A stretch of DNA of 64,000 nt from positions 11,984,501 through 12,048,500 of the forward strand of contig BSBN01000233.1 of the NCBI GenBank assembly GCA_027924645.1, in the 5' to 3' direction. Position numbers and translations under genes: made by a program. This DNA comes from Cunninghamia lanceolata. Its lineage: Eukaryota > Streptophyta > Pinopsida > Cupressales > Cupressaceae. Positions 11,029-22,094 of this stretch are shown here, piece after piece (the first letter of the stretch is position 1; every line of letters begins with the position of its first letter). The notes beneath the pieces were generated by a model. The model did not search any database. It was not told the origin of the DNA and was given only the letters and a program-made list of their open reading frames with translations.

Positions 11029-11560
11029 CTATTTTAGATAGGCAAATATTTTACCATAGAGAGGGGAATTGGTTCCTACGATGTGGCATATGATATGGGA
11101 ATTAGGAGTGTCATAAGCAGGACAGGAGACTGGCTCTACTAAGAACTCATACCATGTTTGATTACTTGGTATGTCGAGGAGAGATGCGATCATGGCCATT
11201 GTGTCTGCAGCTTTATTCTCAATCCTTGGTATCTGTTCGAATGATATCTTGACGAAATATTCCTTGAAGTCTTCTACCATTCATTTGTAAGGAATTAGTT
11301 TCTCATCCTTCGTTTGGTATTCATCATTTACTTGGTTGATGACTAGTTGTGAGTCACCATAGACTTGAAGTTCCTTGATGTTCCACTCAACTGCTAGCTT
11401 GATACCAATGACTAAAGCCTCATATTCCGCTACGTTGTTAGTGCAAGGGAACATTAATCTGTATGACTTTGGAATAGTGTCGCCATTAGGTGTGATTAAT
11501 AAGATACCTGCCCCCAATCCATGTTGAGTGTAGGAGCCATCAAAGTACATTTTCCAGTTT
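11029..11560 (-). pseudogene. Element G second (archaeal-type) RNase H
   Basis: The domain starts at WKMYFDGSYTQHGLGAG and runs through NNVAEYEALVIGIKLA and VYGDSQLVINQV to IPRIENKAAD. All four acidic positions of an RNase H fold are visible: the D of FDGS, the E of AEYEA, the D of GDSQ and the D of KAAD. A TGA separates two open segments at 11281. This extra RNase H downstream of the ordinary one marks the Tat/Ogre lineage of gypsy elements and is thought to supply active RNA-strand removal when the first domain is degenerate. The tail before integrase carries no recognisable motif. Confidence 0.85.
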
Positions 11561-13587
11561 GCTGTGTTGACGTGGAAGATAGACTCATCTAGAAATTCAA
11601 AGCTCAGAGGGTTGTCATCCGTTAAAGGTGCATCTGCTAGTTGATCTGCCAGTACTTGTCCTTTTATCATTTTTCTATCCACATATTCAATCTCAAACTC
11701 GCTGAGAAGCATGACCCATTTTGATAATCTACCTATTAAGGTAGCCTTGTTGAGTAAGTATTTTAGTGGATCATTTTTTTCTACTAGTTTAACAAAGTGT
11801 GATAGCATGTAATGTCTTCATTTTTGTGAAGCGAAGACTACAGCTAGACATGCTCTTTCGATTGGTGTGTATTGCAACTCGTATCCAACGAGTGTTCGAC
11901 TGATGTAGTAGATAGCCTATTCTTTTCCATCGTAGTTCTGTTGTGCAAGGAGAGCTCCTAGAGTTGTTGGTGTAGCTGAGATATATAGTAGTAGAGGCTT
12001 GCCCTGAATTGGTGGCATTAATACTGGTGGTTTCATGAGATATTCCTTTAGTTGCTGGAATGCCTGTTCACATGACTCGCTCCATTTGAAGGGGACATTT
12101 TTGTGTAGCAGATGAGAGAATGGGTGGCACTTGTCTGCCAGTTGGGAAATGAACCTTCTAATAGACTGTAGTTTGCCTTGTAGGGATCTTAATTAAGTCA
12201 AATTTTTAGGAGGTGGCATTTCCATGATTGCCTTCACCTTAGCGGGATCAACTTCGATACCATTTGCAGACACTATGTATCCCAGTAGTTTTCCTAATGT
12301 AACCCCAAACACACACTTCTTTGGGTTAAGTCGTACATTGAACTATTCCAGTCTATTAAAGATCTTGTCTAGTACTGCTAGATGCCCTTCTCTTGTGAGA
12401 GACTTTGCTAGAATGTCATTGACATAGTCTTCCATTATAGCATGCATCATATCATGGAAGATTGTTGTCATGGCTCTCTGATATGTTGCCCCAGCATTTT
12501 TCAGACCAAACGGCATAACACACCAGCAGTAAGTGCCCCAAGGACATGTGAAGGTAGCTTTGTGTTGGTCTTCGGGTGCAATCTTTATTTGGTTATATCC
12601 TGAGAAACCATCCATGAGTGACAGCATAGTGTGTCCTGCCGTGAGATCGACAATCATGTCTATGTTGGGCAGGGGGAAGTCATCTTTGGGACAAGCCTTG
12701 TTTAAGTCTCTGAAATCATTGCATATTCTGACCCTGCCATCTAGTTTAGCCACTGGTACTATATTCGAAACCCATTCTGGATAGTCTATAGGCCTGATAC
12801 ATCTGACATCTAAGAGTTTCTTTAGCTCTTCTTTCACCATGAGGGCCACATGCGAATGCATCTTTCTAAGTTTTTGTTTGACTGGTTTAGCTCCCAGAGC
12901 TAGAGATAAATTATGCATGATAAGATTTAGATCTAGCCCTAGCATGTCAACATATGTCCATGCAAAGTTGATCTATTTTCTTTTGAAGAAATCTGTAAAT
13001 GCTAGTTTTTCATGTTCTGTTAGAGCCTTTGCCATGTGGATCATTCTAGGCTCATCCCCTGTGCTGACATTGATTGGTTCTGCCGGTTCCATTAAGATCG
13101 ACGATCTCTCTTGATGTGTAAGATTGAGGAGAGGGTCAAGCCTTCCATCCTTCGGTGCCTCAAAGAGGTTTTCACCGTTGGATATGTCTTTATTTTTACT
13201 ATTTTGATGATCTAACACTGCCGCGGAGCAGTTTTCACTGTTAGATCATTCTTTTATTTTGATGTTTTTATGACTGAAAGGCTTGGCTCTCTCTCCAAAA
13301 TAGGCCTTCTCATTGAGTTCAATAACATAGCCAGCTCTGTGGTCACCTATAGGTATGTGATCTCTAAGCTCAATGTAATCGATGATTGCGTCATCATTTT
13401 TGAAGGTGTCTAGTTTAGGGGTGGTACCTTCTAGGTCCCAGTCGATAAGTTCAAGGTGTACTAATGGTAAGAGATCATTAGGTTGGTCTGGTTCAATGGC
13501 GTTGATGGTTAGGATAGAGTTATTGAAGGAAGGGACAAAGTTTGCAATGGTACTCTCTATTAGTGGGTCCATCAAGGGGGGAAACAT
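11561..13587 (-). pseudogene. Element G reverse transcriptase and first RNase H
   Basis: One minus-strand frame holds a linker (13587-12973) and then the polymerase. Seen in order are WVSNIVPVAKLDGRVRICND (fingers), DLNKACPKDDFPLPNID, DGFSGYNQIKIAPED, CVMPFGLKNAGATYQRAM and the active-site box YVNDIL near 12415. The usual box is YVDD, so one catalytic Asp is Asn (a G-to-A change). Downstream come thumb and connection sequence and a first RNase H whose SATPTTLGALLAQ box lacks the acidic residue, as known in dual-RNase-H elements. In-frame stops include TAG near 13245, 12970, 12343 and 11918, TAA near 12192 and TGA near 11817. The protein would copy element RNA into DNA, but this copy is dead. 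Confidence 0.88.
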
Positions 13588-14068
13588 TCCTTTTTCATGA
13601 TTTTCACTATTATTGCTATGCGGGTTAGACTCTAATGGCCTAGCCCTTGGACCTTGTCCCTCATTGGCATGGGTTGGGTCATACTCATGGACAACGTCAA
13701 TATCTTTTCATCACAAGACATCTTAGAGAGGCTATCCCATTCATACTCATTAGAATCAATTTCACTCCCTAGTTGCATTCGTTGAATTTGTTCAAGCAGA
13801 TTACTAGTAGAGGTTTCTAGTTGTTTGCCTTTGTTCTTGTTGGTTCTGTTGTTTCTTGGTGCTCTAGTGTAGCCTATCCCTATAGTGTCTCAGGCTGTTA
13901 AGGTATGAGGTTGGATGGGTTCAGCAATTCCATCCTTTCTTGAACCAAGTGGACCATGTCCTTCATACCCCATTCTCTGTAGTATTTGAAATCCTTGACC
14001 AACTATTCTGTTTGTATAATGGGATGGTCATGTTGTGTTGAGGAACTACCTTCATCTTTGTATAGCCA
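13588..14068 (-). pseudogene. Decayed linker between protease and RT of element G
   Basis: Continues the protease frame past the TAG at 14069 (WLYKDEGSSSTQHDH is readable) with further stops, then shifts to the pol frame around 13600-13700. No catalytic domain is recognisable. Some Tat/Ogre elements carry an intron between protease and RT; I see no convincing splice sites here and prefer simple decay. Confidence 0.5.
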
Positions 14069-15442
14069 CTATAGGATATCTTTTTCATCGCTTTCATCTT
14101 CTAGGCTTCCCCATTTTACAAATGGTCCTTTGGTGGTTCTCTCTGCTTTGAGTGTCCTTAAGATAGGTCTCCCATAGGATCTAGGAGAAAGAGGTAGTTG
14201 TGCCAAATAGAGGGATTGGGAGACCGTGTACTCACCCAGGCCCTTATCTTTGAGTTGGAGTTTAGGTTGAGATGCCCCTGAAGAGGAAGCAAGTGTAACT
14301 GGATCTACACGAGATGAAGAGGTGGCAGAAGCACGGTTATTGGGGATTAGAACTTCTGGTTTGGGCTGAATGGAGTTGCAGTATTGATAGGGGTTAGGAT
14401 CACCTTGGATGGTGATCTCTTGTCCTTCATGTGGGAACTTGATACATTGATGGTATGTAGAAGGTATTGCTTTCAAAGCATGTATCCATGGTCGCCCAAG
14501 AAGAATGTTGTATGCTAGCTCCATGTCAAGGACTTGACAAGCTACCTCTTTCACTACGGGGCCCACCCTCATTGGTAGGGTAACAATTCCTTTGGACGTT
14601 CTTTCTTCCTCATCATAGGCTTTTATGGTGATTTTTCTTTTCGGATCGATAGCCTTCTCTGAAAACCCCAATGTAAGGATTAGGTTCAATGTGTAGATAT
14701 TAAAACCAACCCCTCCATCGATTAGGACTCTTTTGATCTTGTGCTTGTGTATGAAAGTTTCAATGTGAAGGGAGGCATTATGGGGTTGAGTGATAGACAT
14801 ATCATCCTTCTCAGTGAATGATAGGGAGTACGGTGAGGTGATGTGACCGACCATAGTTTGGAATTGCTCTTCAGCTAGGTTTGCAGGAACGGAGGCTTCT
14901 GCTAAGGCTTTGTCAAGTATATACCTATGAGAAGGAGATAGACACAAAAGTTCCAACATGGAGATGTGTGCAGGTATTTTGTGGAGTTGATCCACGATAC
15001 TGTATTGACTAGATGGAGGAGCAGAAGCTCCTCTGAGGGTGACCCTGTTACTACAAGTAGTAACATTGCAATCTGGATCCTTGTTGATGGTGATCACATT
15101 GATGTGTGACTCACCTTCTGAGGTATGGTTAACAACATAGTTGAAGCTGACATTTGTGTAGTTTGTGTTGTTAGAGCCACTGTTATTTCTATTGGAAGGT
15201 CCTCCCTGCTCATAGTTAGGAAGAGGATCCTTGAATGCCTTATGATCGTTGTTGGAGGTATGTCTGTGAGATTGTCCATTAACGGATATTTTGTTTTGCT
15301 CTATTAAGTCTTGGATTATATGCTTGAGTGCAATACAATCATTTGTCTTGTGCCCCCTGTTTCGGTGATATTCGCAGAAGTCATTATCGTTCCACCAGTG
15401 GGGTTTGACCTTTGGTTTGTACTCTCGTGCTAAGGGAAGCAT
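14069..15442 (-). pseudogene. Element G gag C-terminus with zinc knuckle, and aspartic protease
   Basis: A 457-codon open segment. Residues 23-36 form a Tat-type knuckle (CEYHRNRGHKTNDC), followed by LKHIIQDLIEQNKI. Near residue 240 comes the retropepsin-like box VLIDGGVGFNIYTL, with DGG where DSG or DTG is usual, and further on YNILLGRPWIHALKAIPSTY, which closes the protease fold. The knuckle would bind element RNA and the protease would cut the polyprotein. The segment ends at TAG (14069) where sense sequence continues. It is one frame away from the gag N-terminus, so a frameshift near 15930 separates them. Confidence 0.85.
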
Positions 15443-15466
15443 TATGAGACTGTTGACGATTAGCTT

Positions 15467-16638
15467 CTATAGGGCAGTTTCTAGTGACTCATCCAAAGGT
15501 GTGAACTTTTTCCTAGGCTGAAAGTTGGTGAACCTAGATTCAGTATTTCTTAGTTTGTCTTGCGGGGGGTTATTTTGAGCTATTGATAGGTTGAAAATTG
15601 GTTGCTTAGGTGCCGCATTTTTGGTATCTACTACCCCGTCATTCACCACGTTCTTGTTTTTCATCCAGAATCTAGGTTTGTCATTGTTGGTGTTGGTATT
15701 GGGAGAGTCTTTATAGAGCTTGATTTGACCTTTTGTGATTAGGGCTTTTTCTATGATGAGGCCCATCTTAATGACCTTGCTAAAAGAAGTAGGACATTGG
15801 ATTTGGTAGCTTAGGTCCATTTACAGATTGTGGATGAACATCTCTAGCATTTGTTTCTCTGGCATTTGGTGGGGACACTTACTTGCCAGTTGTCTCCATC
15901 TCTGTAAGAAGGTGGTGAAAGATTCTCCACCTTTTGTTTTGTGTTACAAAGATCCAATATTGAGATGTCGTGCTCAATATTGTAGGAGAAATGGGTAACA
16001 AATTTGTCTATAAGCTCATTGAAAATTTTAATACCGAGTGGCAGTCTGGAGAACCATTCCATGGCTTGCCCACCTAAGGTTCATGGGAAGGGTCACATAA
16101 GGTAGGTGTCGTTATGTGTGACCTCAAGACAAGTAGCGTTGAATTCTCGGATGTGATCCCTTGGGTCACCCTTTCCTCTATATTTGTCAAACTTAGGCAC
16201 GTCAAATTTTGAGGGGAAAGGTATCATGACCAAGGCCCTGTTAAAAGGATAGGGTGAAATATCTACTAAGGTGTAGTGTTTAGTCGATGCTCCCGTTTTC
16301 ATGTCTAAAAATTGTTGTTGGAGAGCTTCAAATTTTTGGTTCATTAGACTTAGGGCATCCAAGGAGTCAATTGTTGCTTTGCTCTTATCCGTAGGTATTT
16401 CATCATGTCTACCTCCTTCAGGGATTCTCTCTTCGTCAGTTTCTTTGAGAGCCTCTACGTCATAATCCTTAGGGAGTTTGACTCCTAGACTTGCCAGATG
16501 TAAAAAGAACTTTGTGGGGTCTTGAGCAAGTACCCCTTCTAATAGGTGTTGAAATTTTGGGCCATACTGCGTGTGAAGGATCTCGTCCATAGAAATTTCT
16601 TCATTTTCGTGAGCATTTGGAATCATTTTCTCAGCCAT
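15467..16638 (-). pseudogene. Element G gag N-terminal half
   Basis: The first segment (16638-16093) starts MAEKMIPNAHENEEISMDEI, is acidic, and runs to PKFDKYRGKGDPRDHIREFN, the start of the retrotransposon gag core. After a stop, 16062-15844 gives MEWFSRLPLGIKIFNELIDK, the centre of that core. A frameshift near 15930 moves to the frame of 15820-15467. The ATG at 16638 is the first of the longest frame after the leader and lies about 2.5 kb inside the 5' LTR. Gag would form the particle that packages element RNA. The core is recognisable but the frame is broken at least three times. Confidence 0.82.
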
Positions 16639-17149
16639 TTCTAACTATTTTTGTTTTTGTAACCTAGTTAAGACCATGCAAGGGTGGTAAAGAAATGGGA
16701 TGGAGTAAGATTGGAAAATTTGAGCAAGGTGCTAGAATGAGACAAGGTTTTAGCAAGGTTCTTCTTAGATCTAGTTGGTGCCAAACAAAGTGGGGTATAC
16801 AAAAGTGATAGTCTAAGTAAGGATGTTAGAAATCCATATACTTGATATTGACTAGTCTTGCACAACCCCCTAGTGGAGTTCCGAAAGGATAAGTAACCCT
16901 TGGTAATGGAGCCTCACTAGGTTTTGTTTGGGGTTTTGATTTTGATCAAGAATAATTTGGCTATGACCTTGTTGGAAATTTGGAAGAAGATTTTAGCGAG
17001 ATTTTGGATGAGCAACCAGCTATGGTGTAGAAAAGAAAGAGAAATGGTTGATTTGCAAGGTCTCAATCAGATTTTGAAAAATTGAAACAGGTTTTGAAGA
17101 TGGTTTTTGAAAAGTTTTTGACAATTTTGCTCTTGGAAGGTAGTGAATT

Positions 17150-17320
17150 TTGTTCTCTAGTTCAAATACGCAACAGTTTAATGCGCAACAACAGGAGTCA
17201 AATGCACCAGAAGTCAGAGTGAATGCACAATTCTGTGTTTGTTTAAATGTGCCACCTAATCAAATGTGCAATAAGTCGAAGCAGATGCACAAGAAGTCGA
17301 GGCAAATGCGCAATTCTAGC
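17150..17320 (+). repeat. CAAATGCGCAA-type array, gag-proximal
   Basis: Eight or so variants of AAATGCGCAA, AATGCACAA and AAATGTGCAA, with GAAGTCGAG or GAAGTCAGAG between units. Same motif as 18600-19020; reverse orientation to 5240-5620. Confidence 0.7.
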
Positions 17321-18204
17321 TTTTTTGCTTGTTTTCTCTAAATTTTGGAAAAAATTTGGATCATTTTTTAGGATTTTTCAGTGTTTTTGGTTTGAAAAAC
17401 TTGGTGTTCCTAATGAGGTTGATATTCAATTATGGAAAAAGCACAGCAAACACATAGAAGTTTTCCATGATTTTTATCTTTTTATATTTTTTGTGTTTTT
17501 TGACTATTTTGACTCAAAGACAAGTACAACCTAGGTTGGATGTGACAATATTCATTGAATCCTCTAACTGTGCCAGTCAAAGCATGTAGCTCCAGAATCT
17601 GGTAGCATCGGCTCCCCTCCACGATACTCACTTCTCACGCATACCAGATTCGGGTGTCCTTAGGCTCGTCCCCACACTGAACCTTAGGATTGTCCCTGCT
17701 ACCTCTACTAAGAGTCACTTGAATCGAGGCCGCTTCAAGAGCTCCGCCCTTTGCATCAACAAATAGGGGTTTTTGGCTTGCTACACAATTAGTTCTTAGT
17801 TAGGGCAACCGTTCGAGTGGTTACACATGCAGCGACACTACTCTCCATTATGGAGTCTCCTAGCCTCAAACGCCTATGAGGGTTTTGGGGGAGGTTGGTC
17901 ATCGGTGTAACACATCAGCACTCGTTGCTTGAGGTTTTCACCTCAAGCACAATTTATTTTAAGTGGCTTGGTAGGGCTTGGCTTTAGCCTGTTACCACTC
18001 AAGGTCGTTCCCACTTGGACAAGTGTGTATCCAAGGGCAGGCCCCCCTAAAGGTTTGACAAATAGAATGACAAGTCTGGCACTTTGATCACCTAGTTAAG
18101 GGGAGAGCATAAGCCTATTGTCATTCGCAAGCACATAAGACACTTGTTAATCCAACCTAGTCAAAAATAGAAAAACTAAATGGGCTACTCTACTTGTACA
18201 CTCA

Positions 18205-18356
18205 CACGATTGTTAACTTGGAAGTGTTTAGATCATAGCAATTTTCATTTCCCATTTGTTAACTTTGAAAGTGATTAAGACATAGCATTGTTCATTTCCC
18301 GTTTGTTAGCTTTGAAAGTGATTAAGACATAGCATTGTTCATTTCCCGTTTGTAAA
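18205..18356 (+). repeat. Tandem repeat, three ~50-bp units
   Basis: The phrase TTGTTAACTTTGAAAGTG (also TTGTTAGCTTTGAAAGTG and TTGTTAACTTGGAAGTG), then AT(A/T)AG(A/C)CATAGCA, then TTCATTTCCC. The last two units are nearly identical and the first is more diverged. Confidence 0.85.
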
Positions 18357-18599
18357 GATAGCAATGGTTAAACTAGAAAATAAATCAACAATGCACCGAT
18401 AGCACTAAGGTTCAGTTTACTTCCTTCCTAGTTAGAAAACTATGTGAAGTTTGTTATGAAATGCACTTGTTACTTTCACCCCTAGTTAGTCTAAGTGAAC
18501 TTAGGAAAAATATCTAGATGACCTAATCCAGCCACTACTCCTGCAAAACTGACGTTAGCTCAACATGCAAAAATTAAAAACCATACAACAAAAAAGCAT

Positions 18600-19020
18600 A
18601 AGACAAATGCGCAACACTACAACCTGAATGCGTAGAAATAGGGAGTGTATGCGTCTTTGTATAGAAGTGCAATAATAGAAAGCAAATGCGTAATAATCAG
18701 AGGTATACGCGCAATAACAATAGATGCGCTGTTTGACAGAACATATGTGCAAAAAGATGGGGTAAAAGCGCAACTTAGACAAATGCGCAATTATACAGAG
18801 TATATGCGCAAATTGAACTCAGGTGCCGAAGCCAAGATTGGATGCACAACTTAGGAGGTTGGATGCGCAACTGCGGAGGTCAGATGTGCCCGATTATCAC
18901 ATGTGCAAAAGCAGAGTGTAAACGTGTCACTTGGGAGGTCAAATGCACCGGAAAACCAGATGCACCAACTCGAAAGGTAAATACGTCGTTTGGGAGGTTG
19001 TATGCGCAAGATGACTTTGT
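18600..19020 (+). repeat. CAAATGCGCAA-type array, next to the primer-binding site
   Basis: About twenty degenerate units, most containing ATGCGCAA, ATGCGTA, GTGCAA or ATGCACC, at roughly 15-30-base spacing. Several are separated by GGAGGT. The array stops about 80 bases before the primer-binding site. Confidence 0.78.
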
Positions 19021-19096
19021 CAGAAACCTGTTTGTCACCTGTACAGACCTGTCACTTAAAAACACTCAGTTTTTTATTAGTAAAGGGGCAAGGGCC

Positions 19097-19114
19097 CCAC
19101 GGTGGGCGCCAAAA
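19097..19114 (-). other. Primer-binding site of element G
   Basis: Read on the minus strand, the LTR end CCTCACA is followed by TTTTGGCGCCCACCGTGGGG. The TGGCGCC start directly after the LTR is the usual look of a gypsy primer-binding site, complementary to the 3' CCA end of a tRNA. Which tRNA it is needs an alignment I cannot run. Confidence 0.75.
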
Positions 19115-20172
19115 TGTGAGGGGGAAAATAGGTTAATCAATAAGATTATAAAAACCCAAACATCTACAGAATATGAAGATAAAAGGAGATTAAAACAAAT
19201 AACAAATAATACCTTGCACCTTTACCTTTCGCCTTCCGTAGTTCGCCTATCTTTCTTTGATCTTGATTGTGAAGCCCTCAGAAGCTAGTTGCTTGCTTGC
19301 TTGTTGAAGATGACAAAGGAAGAATGGTTGTGATACTTATGTATTTGAATATGAGCTTCAAATATAGAAATGGAGTATGAATGAGAATACTTAAATAGGA
19401 GTGGGGGTGCCAAAGGCATGCCGATATCTCTGCAGCATAAGTTTACACAAAATCTAGATATGAAATGAAGAGAAGAAGGTTGTATTTATAGAAGAGAGTG
19501 AGGGAAGATCAATGGTTGAGAAGAAAAGAAGGAATCAACAGAGGAGGATTGTTGATGAACGTGCATCCAATAGAAGAAGGAAACATGTCATTCCAAAAGT
19601 AGCTTAGTTGAGTTAACTCCTCTCTTGATGAGGATAAGATTTGATTTTCTTAAATTAGAATTTATTTTTCTAATTTAAGAGAAGATTTTCTTTAAAGATG
19701 TTTTAAAACTGATTTTGCTTTTGTAACTCAGAGTTTTGCTTTTGTGTGACAAGAGGAAGGTTATTTTTGGAAGATAAGAATGATTTTTTGAAGAGATAGA
19801 AAGCATAATTAAATAAATGAATTTATTTAATTATTTTATAGATAATTGAGAGGAATAAATAAAATATATAAAAATATATTTTATTTTTGTGAGGATTTTT
19901 TATTTTATTTAAATAAAATTTGCATTTTATTTAAATTTGGAAGAATAAGAGATTTTAATTAAATAATTAAAATTATTTAATTATTTTAGAAGAATGAAGT
20001 TGGTGTAAGTGATTTTAATTAATTAAATAAATGTGTTTATTTAATTAAATGAGAGGAAGTGAACCACATAAAAAGTTAAATTTATTTATTTATTGATAGA
20101 AGCATACGAAGGATGAAATAAATATTTAAAATATTTATTTAAGCAGAGTCATGTCAATTTTAGGTGTATACA
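19115..20172 (-). repeat. 5' LTR of element G
   Basis: 1058 bp, starts TGTGAGGGGG and ends GTGTATACA on the plus strand. It drives minus-strand transcription toward the leader and gag. Collinear with 3644-4701. Confidence 0.93.
19483..19490 (-). promoter_or_regulatory. TATA box in the 5' LTR of element G
   Basis: TATAAATA on the minus strand, flanked by pyrimidine-rich CTCTCTTC and CAACCTTC. It is kept in the other LTR at 4012-4019. Transcription would start about 30 bases downstream, near 19455. Inferred from motif only. Confidence 0.55.
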
Positions 20173-20257
20173 TAATTATATACTATTTGGTGATAGGCCT
20201 ATAAATATTTGTGCCTATCGGCCATTTGATAGCACCTTTGGTGCTTTTACTAGTTTT

Positions 20258-20710
20258 ATTGAATTAGAACATATTTGATGATTCTTTCATACACATGGCT
20301 ACCATGATAAAATGAAAGAAAACATCATAATGAGTGGTCCACATCTATATTAAGTTTTCCAATATTTTCAGATAAACTAGGGAGTGTCCTATAGGGCCCA
20401 TTGCCCTAAAAATAAAAGCTCAATACAAAAATACATTAAACCTCACTAAATCGAAGGGCCTATGACTTCATACCTCTATATTTAAAAACCAAAATGCATC
20501 CCTTCACCAAATACATAAAATCAAAATAGCTAAACTCGCTAAAATGTAGAGTAGAGCCTTACAACTGTATTCATTTAGTATTAAACCTCAACATTGTTTT
20601 CTATGATATATACCACTTGCTTTTACTCTTTTAATTTTTATGATAGTCGATTTTGATTTTTTAAGACCGGGATAAGATTCTCCACCATCTTCAAATTCAC
20701 TATAAGTTAT
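20258..20710 (-). repeat. Truncated copy of the LINE-like 3' region seen at 58.9-59.4 kb
   Basis: Collinear with 58905-59362. Shared phrases include AATGAGTGGTCCACA, ACTTCATACCTCTATAT against ACTGCATACCTCTATAT, CATCCCTTCAC and TTTTGATTTTTTAAGACC. By eye roughly four-fifths of bases agree. The copy stops where the second locus runs on into the LINE-like ORF1, as a 5'-truncated insertion would. Confidence 0.75.
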
Positions 20711-21200
20711 TATTATTTCTTTTTCTACTTAACAAGTTTTTCAATTTGATTTTGAACTTATTTAATTTTTGATTGATTTCTTACTCTTTAGAGGTAATTT
20801 ATGATGTTGTTTAGCAATTATTTCTTTTTATAGGGCCACACAAAACCTTGATGCTCATTTTCTTAGGCTTGGTCTAAATTGTATGGCTTTGGGATGTGAT
20901 GCCATATAAACACTCTAAACATTATTTGTGTATAATATCATAAAGGTAAAATTGTGTACCCATGCTTAATTTTTATTTAGTTTTTGGCCCATTTTGTGGA
21001 ATGATTTAATGTAGATAAATATCAATAAATGATACACTTTTGTGCAAAGTTGGGCTCATTCCCTAATCTTTGACCCATACCCACTTACATGTGTTTCCAC
21101 ACATGTTTAACAATATCTTATCTACATATGAACATGTTCCTATACATCTAACATTTATTACACCTATTGTTGTCCTCATTCCCATACATTCCTTCCATGT
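20711..21200. other. AT-rich spacer, no gene seen
   Basis: Lies between the LINE-like fragment and the left LTR of element A. No frame or motif recognised. Confidence 0.4.
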
Positions 21201-22058
21201 TGTTAAATCAAGGTGAAGAAATCTTAAAATAAAAACTTTTTAAAGTGATGCAAATTTTATTTTAGTTATGCAACATTGGATTACCCATAAAATATTAAGT
21301 GTGAATCATAAATTAGAAAGTAATAAAATCATCAAACCATAAAGTTGCAACACATAACACCAGATGTATATCCAGAGAAACCATTTTGAGAAAAATTCCA
21401 CCATCAAAGAGAGGATCAAGAATGTATCAATAATTAAGAATAAATTACATATGCAACACTCTAAACTCCCTTCAATTTGAAATCATTATGGTAGCACCTA
21501 TGTACCTATAAAATACATCATAAAGAAACTACTATTTCATACCTCCAATTTATAGAGAAATGGGAGAGGAATACCATAAATTTTTGTTTCCCAAAATATT
21601 GTACCATCAAAACTATGCTAAAATACAAAATACCCATGCCCAACATGAAGAGGATCTTCAAAGAATAGTAATGTAATTACCAGTGAGCCATGCATAGCAA
21701 AACTAACACCCATATAAAAATAGACAACATCTTTGAGTTGTAACTCCTCCATAATCGAGCACATACCAAGATAGGCATCCAAATTCATCTCCATACATAC
21801 ATGTGGAGCCACTAATAATGCAAGATGCCCCATAACTCCATTCTAGTACCCAAGTTGAGGAATCTACCAAAAATAGCTTCTGTAACTACCACTTCCAACT
21901 CCACCTCCTTCATGAATAATACTATAACTGATTCAAAGTCATGATAAAATAATATCTCTCAACCACCTACATGGTGTTTAGGTATCCATTCCAAGATAGT
22001 TCAAGACACATAAAAATAATAGATTAGGATCATAATTAAATATCACAATATCCTAACA
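21201..22058 (-). repeat. 3' LTR of element A
   Basis: 858 bp. On the minus strand it is preceded by the purine-rich CAAGTGAGAGAA (22059-22070), the polypurine tract. Includes the phrases AAGTTGCAACACATAACACC and CACCATCAAAGAGAGG shared with 44823-45685. Confidence 0.88.
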
Positions 22059-22094
22059 TTCTCTCACTTGATATTATATATTGCAAGGACATCA

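Larger units (their letters stand above)
16639..19096 (-). other. Long untranslated leader of element G
   Basis: About 2.5 kb between the primer-binding site and gag with no protein domain. It holds two TGCGCA-rich arrays, a three-unit tandem repeat (18205-18356), and a more GC-rich patch at 17550-17780. Long leaders are common in Tat/Ogre elements. Short open frames here (for example at 18645-18854) consist of the repeat array and are not credible genes. Confidence 0.6.
3644..20172 (-). mobile_element. Element G: Ty3/gypsy (Tat-type) LTR retrotransposon, 16.5 kb
   Basis: Two 1058-bp LTRs in direct orientation (3644-4701 and 19115-20172) start TG and end CA. On the minus strand the order is 5' LTR, primer-binding site, long leader, gag, zinc knuckle, protease, reverse transcriptase, RNase H, a second archaeal-type RNase H, integrase, spacer, an opposite-strand PMD gene, purine tract and 3' LTR. 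Integrase after RT makes it Ty3/gypsy. The double RNase H is the hallmark of the Tat/Ogre branch, and extra genes between pol and the 3' LTR are known there. Flanks TAAAT/TAATT form a target duplication with one mismatch. The coding parts carry frameshifts and stops, so the copy is not autonomous now. Confidence 0.92.

Noticed and set aside
13588..14068. Ogre-like intron between protease and RT of element G
   Set aside because: Sense sequence with stops continues through most of it and no convincing GT-AG pair keeps the phase.
18842..19288. 148-codon plus-strand frame crossing into the LTR of element G
   Set aside because: Made of the TGCGCA array, primer-binding site and LTR; no protein features.
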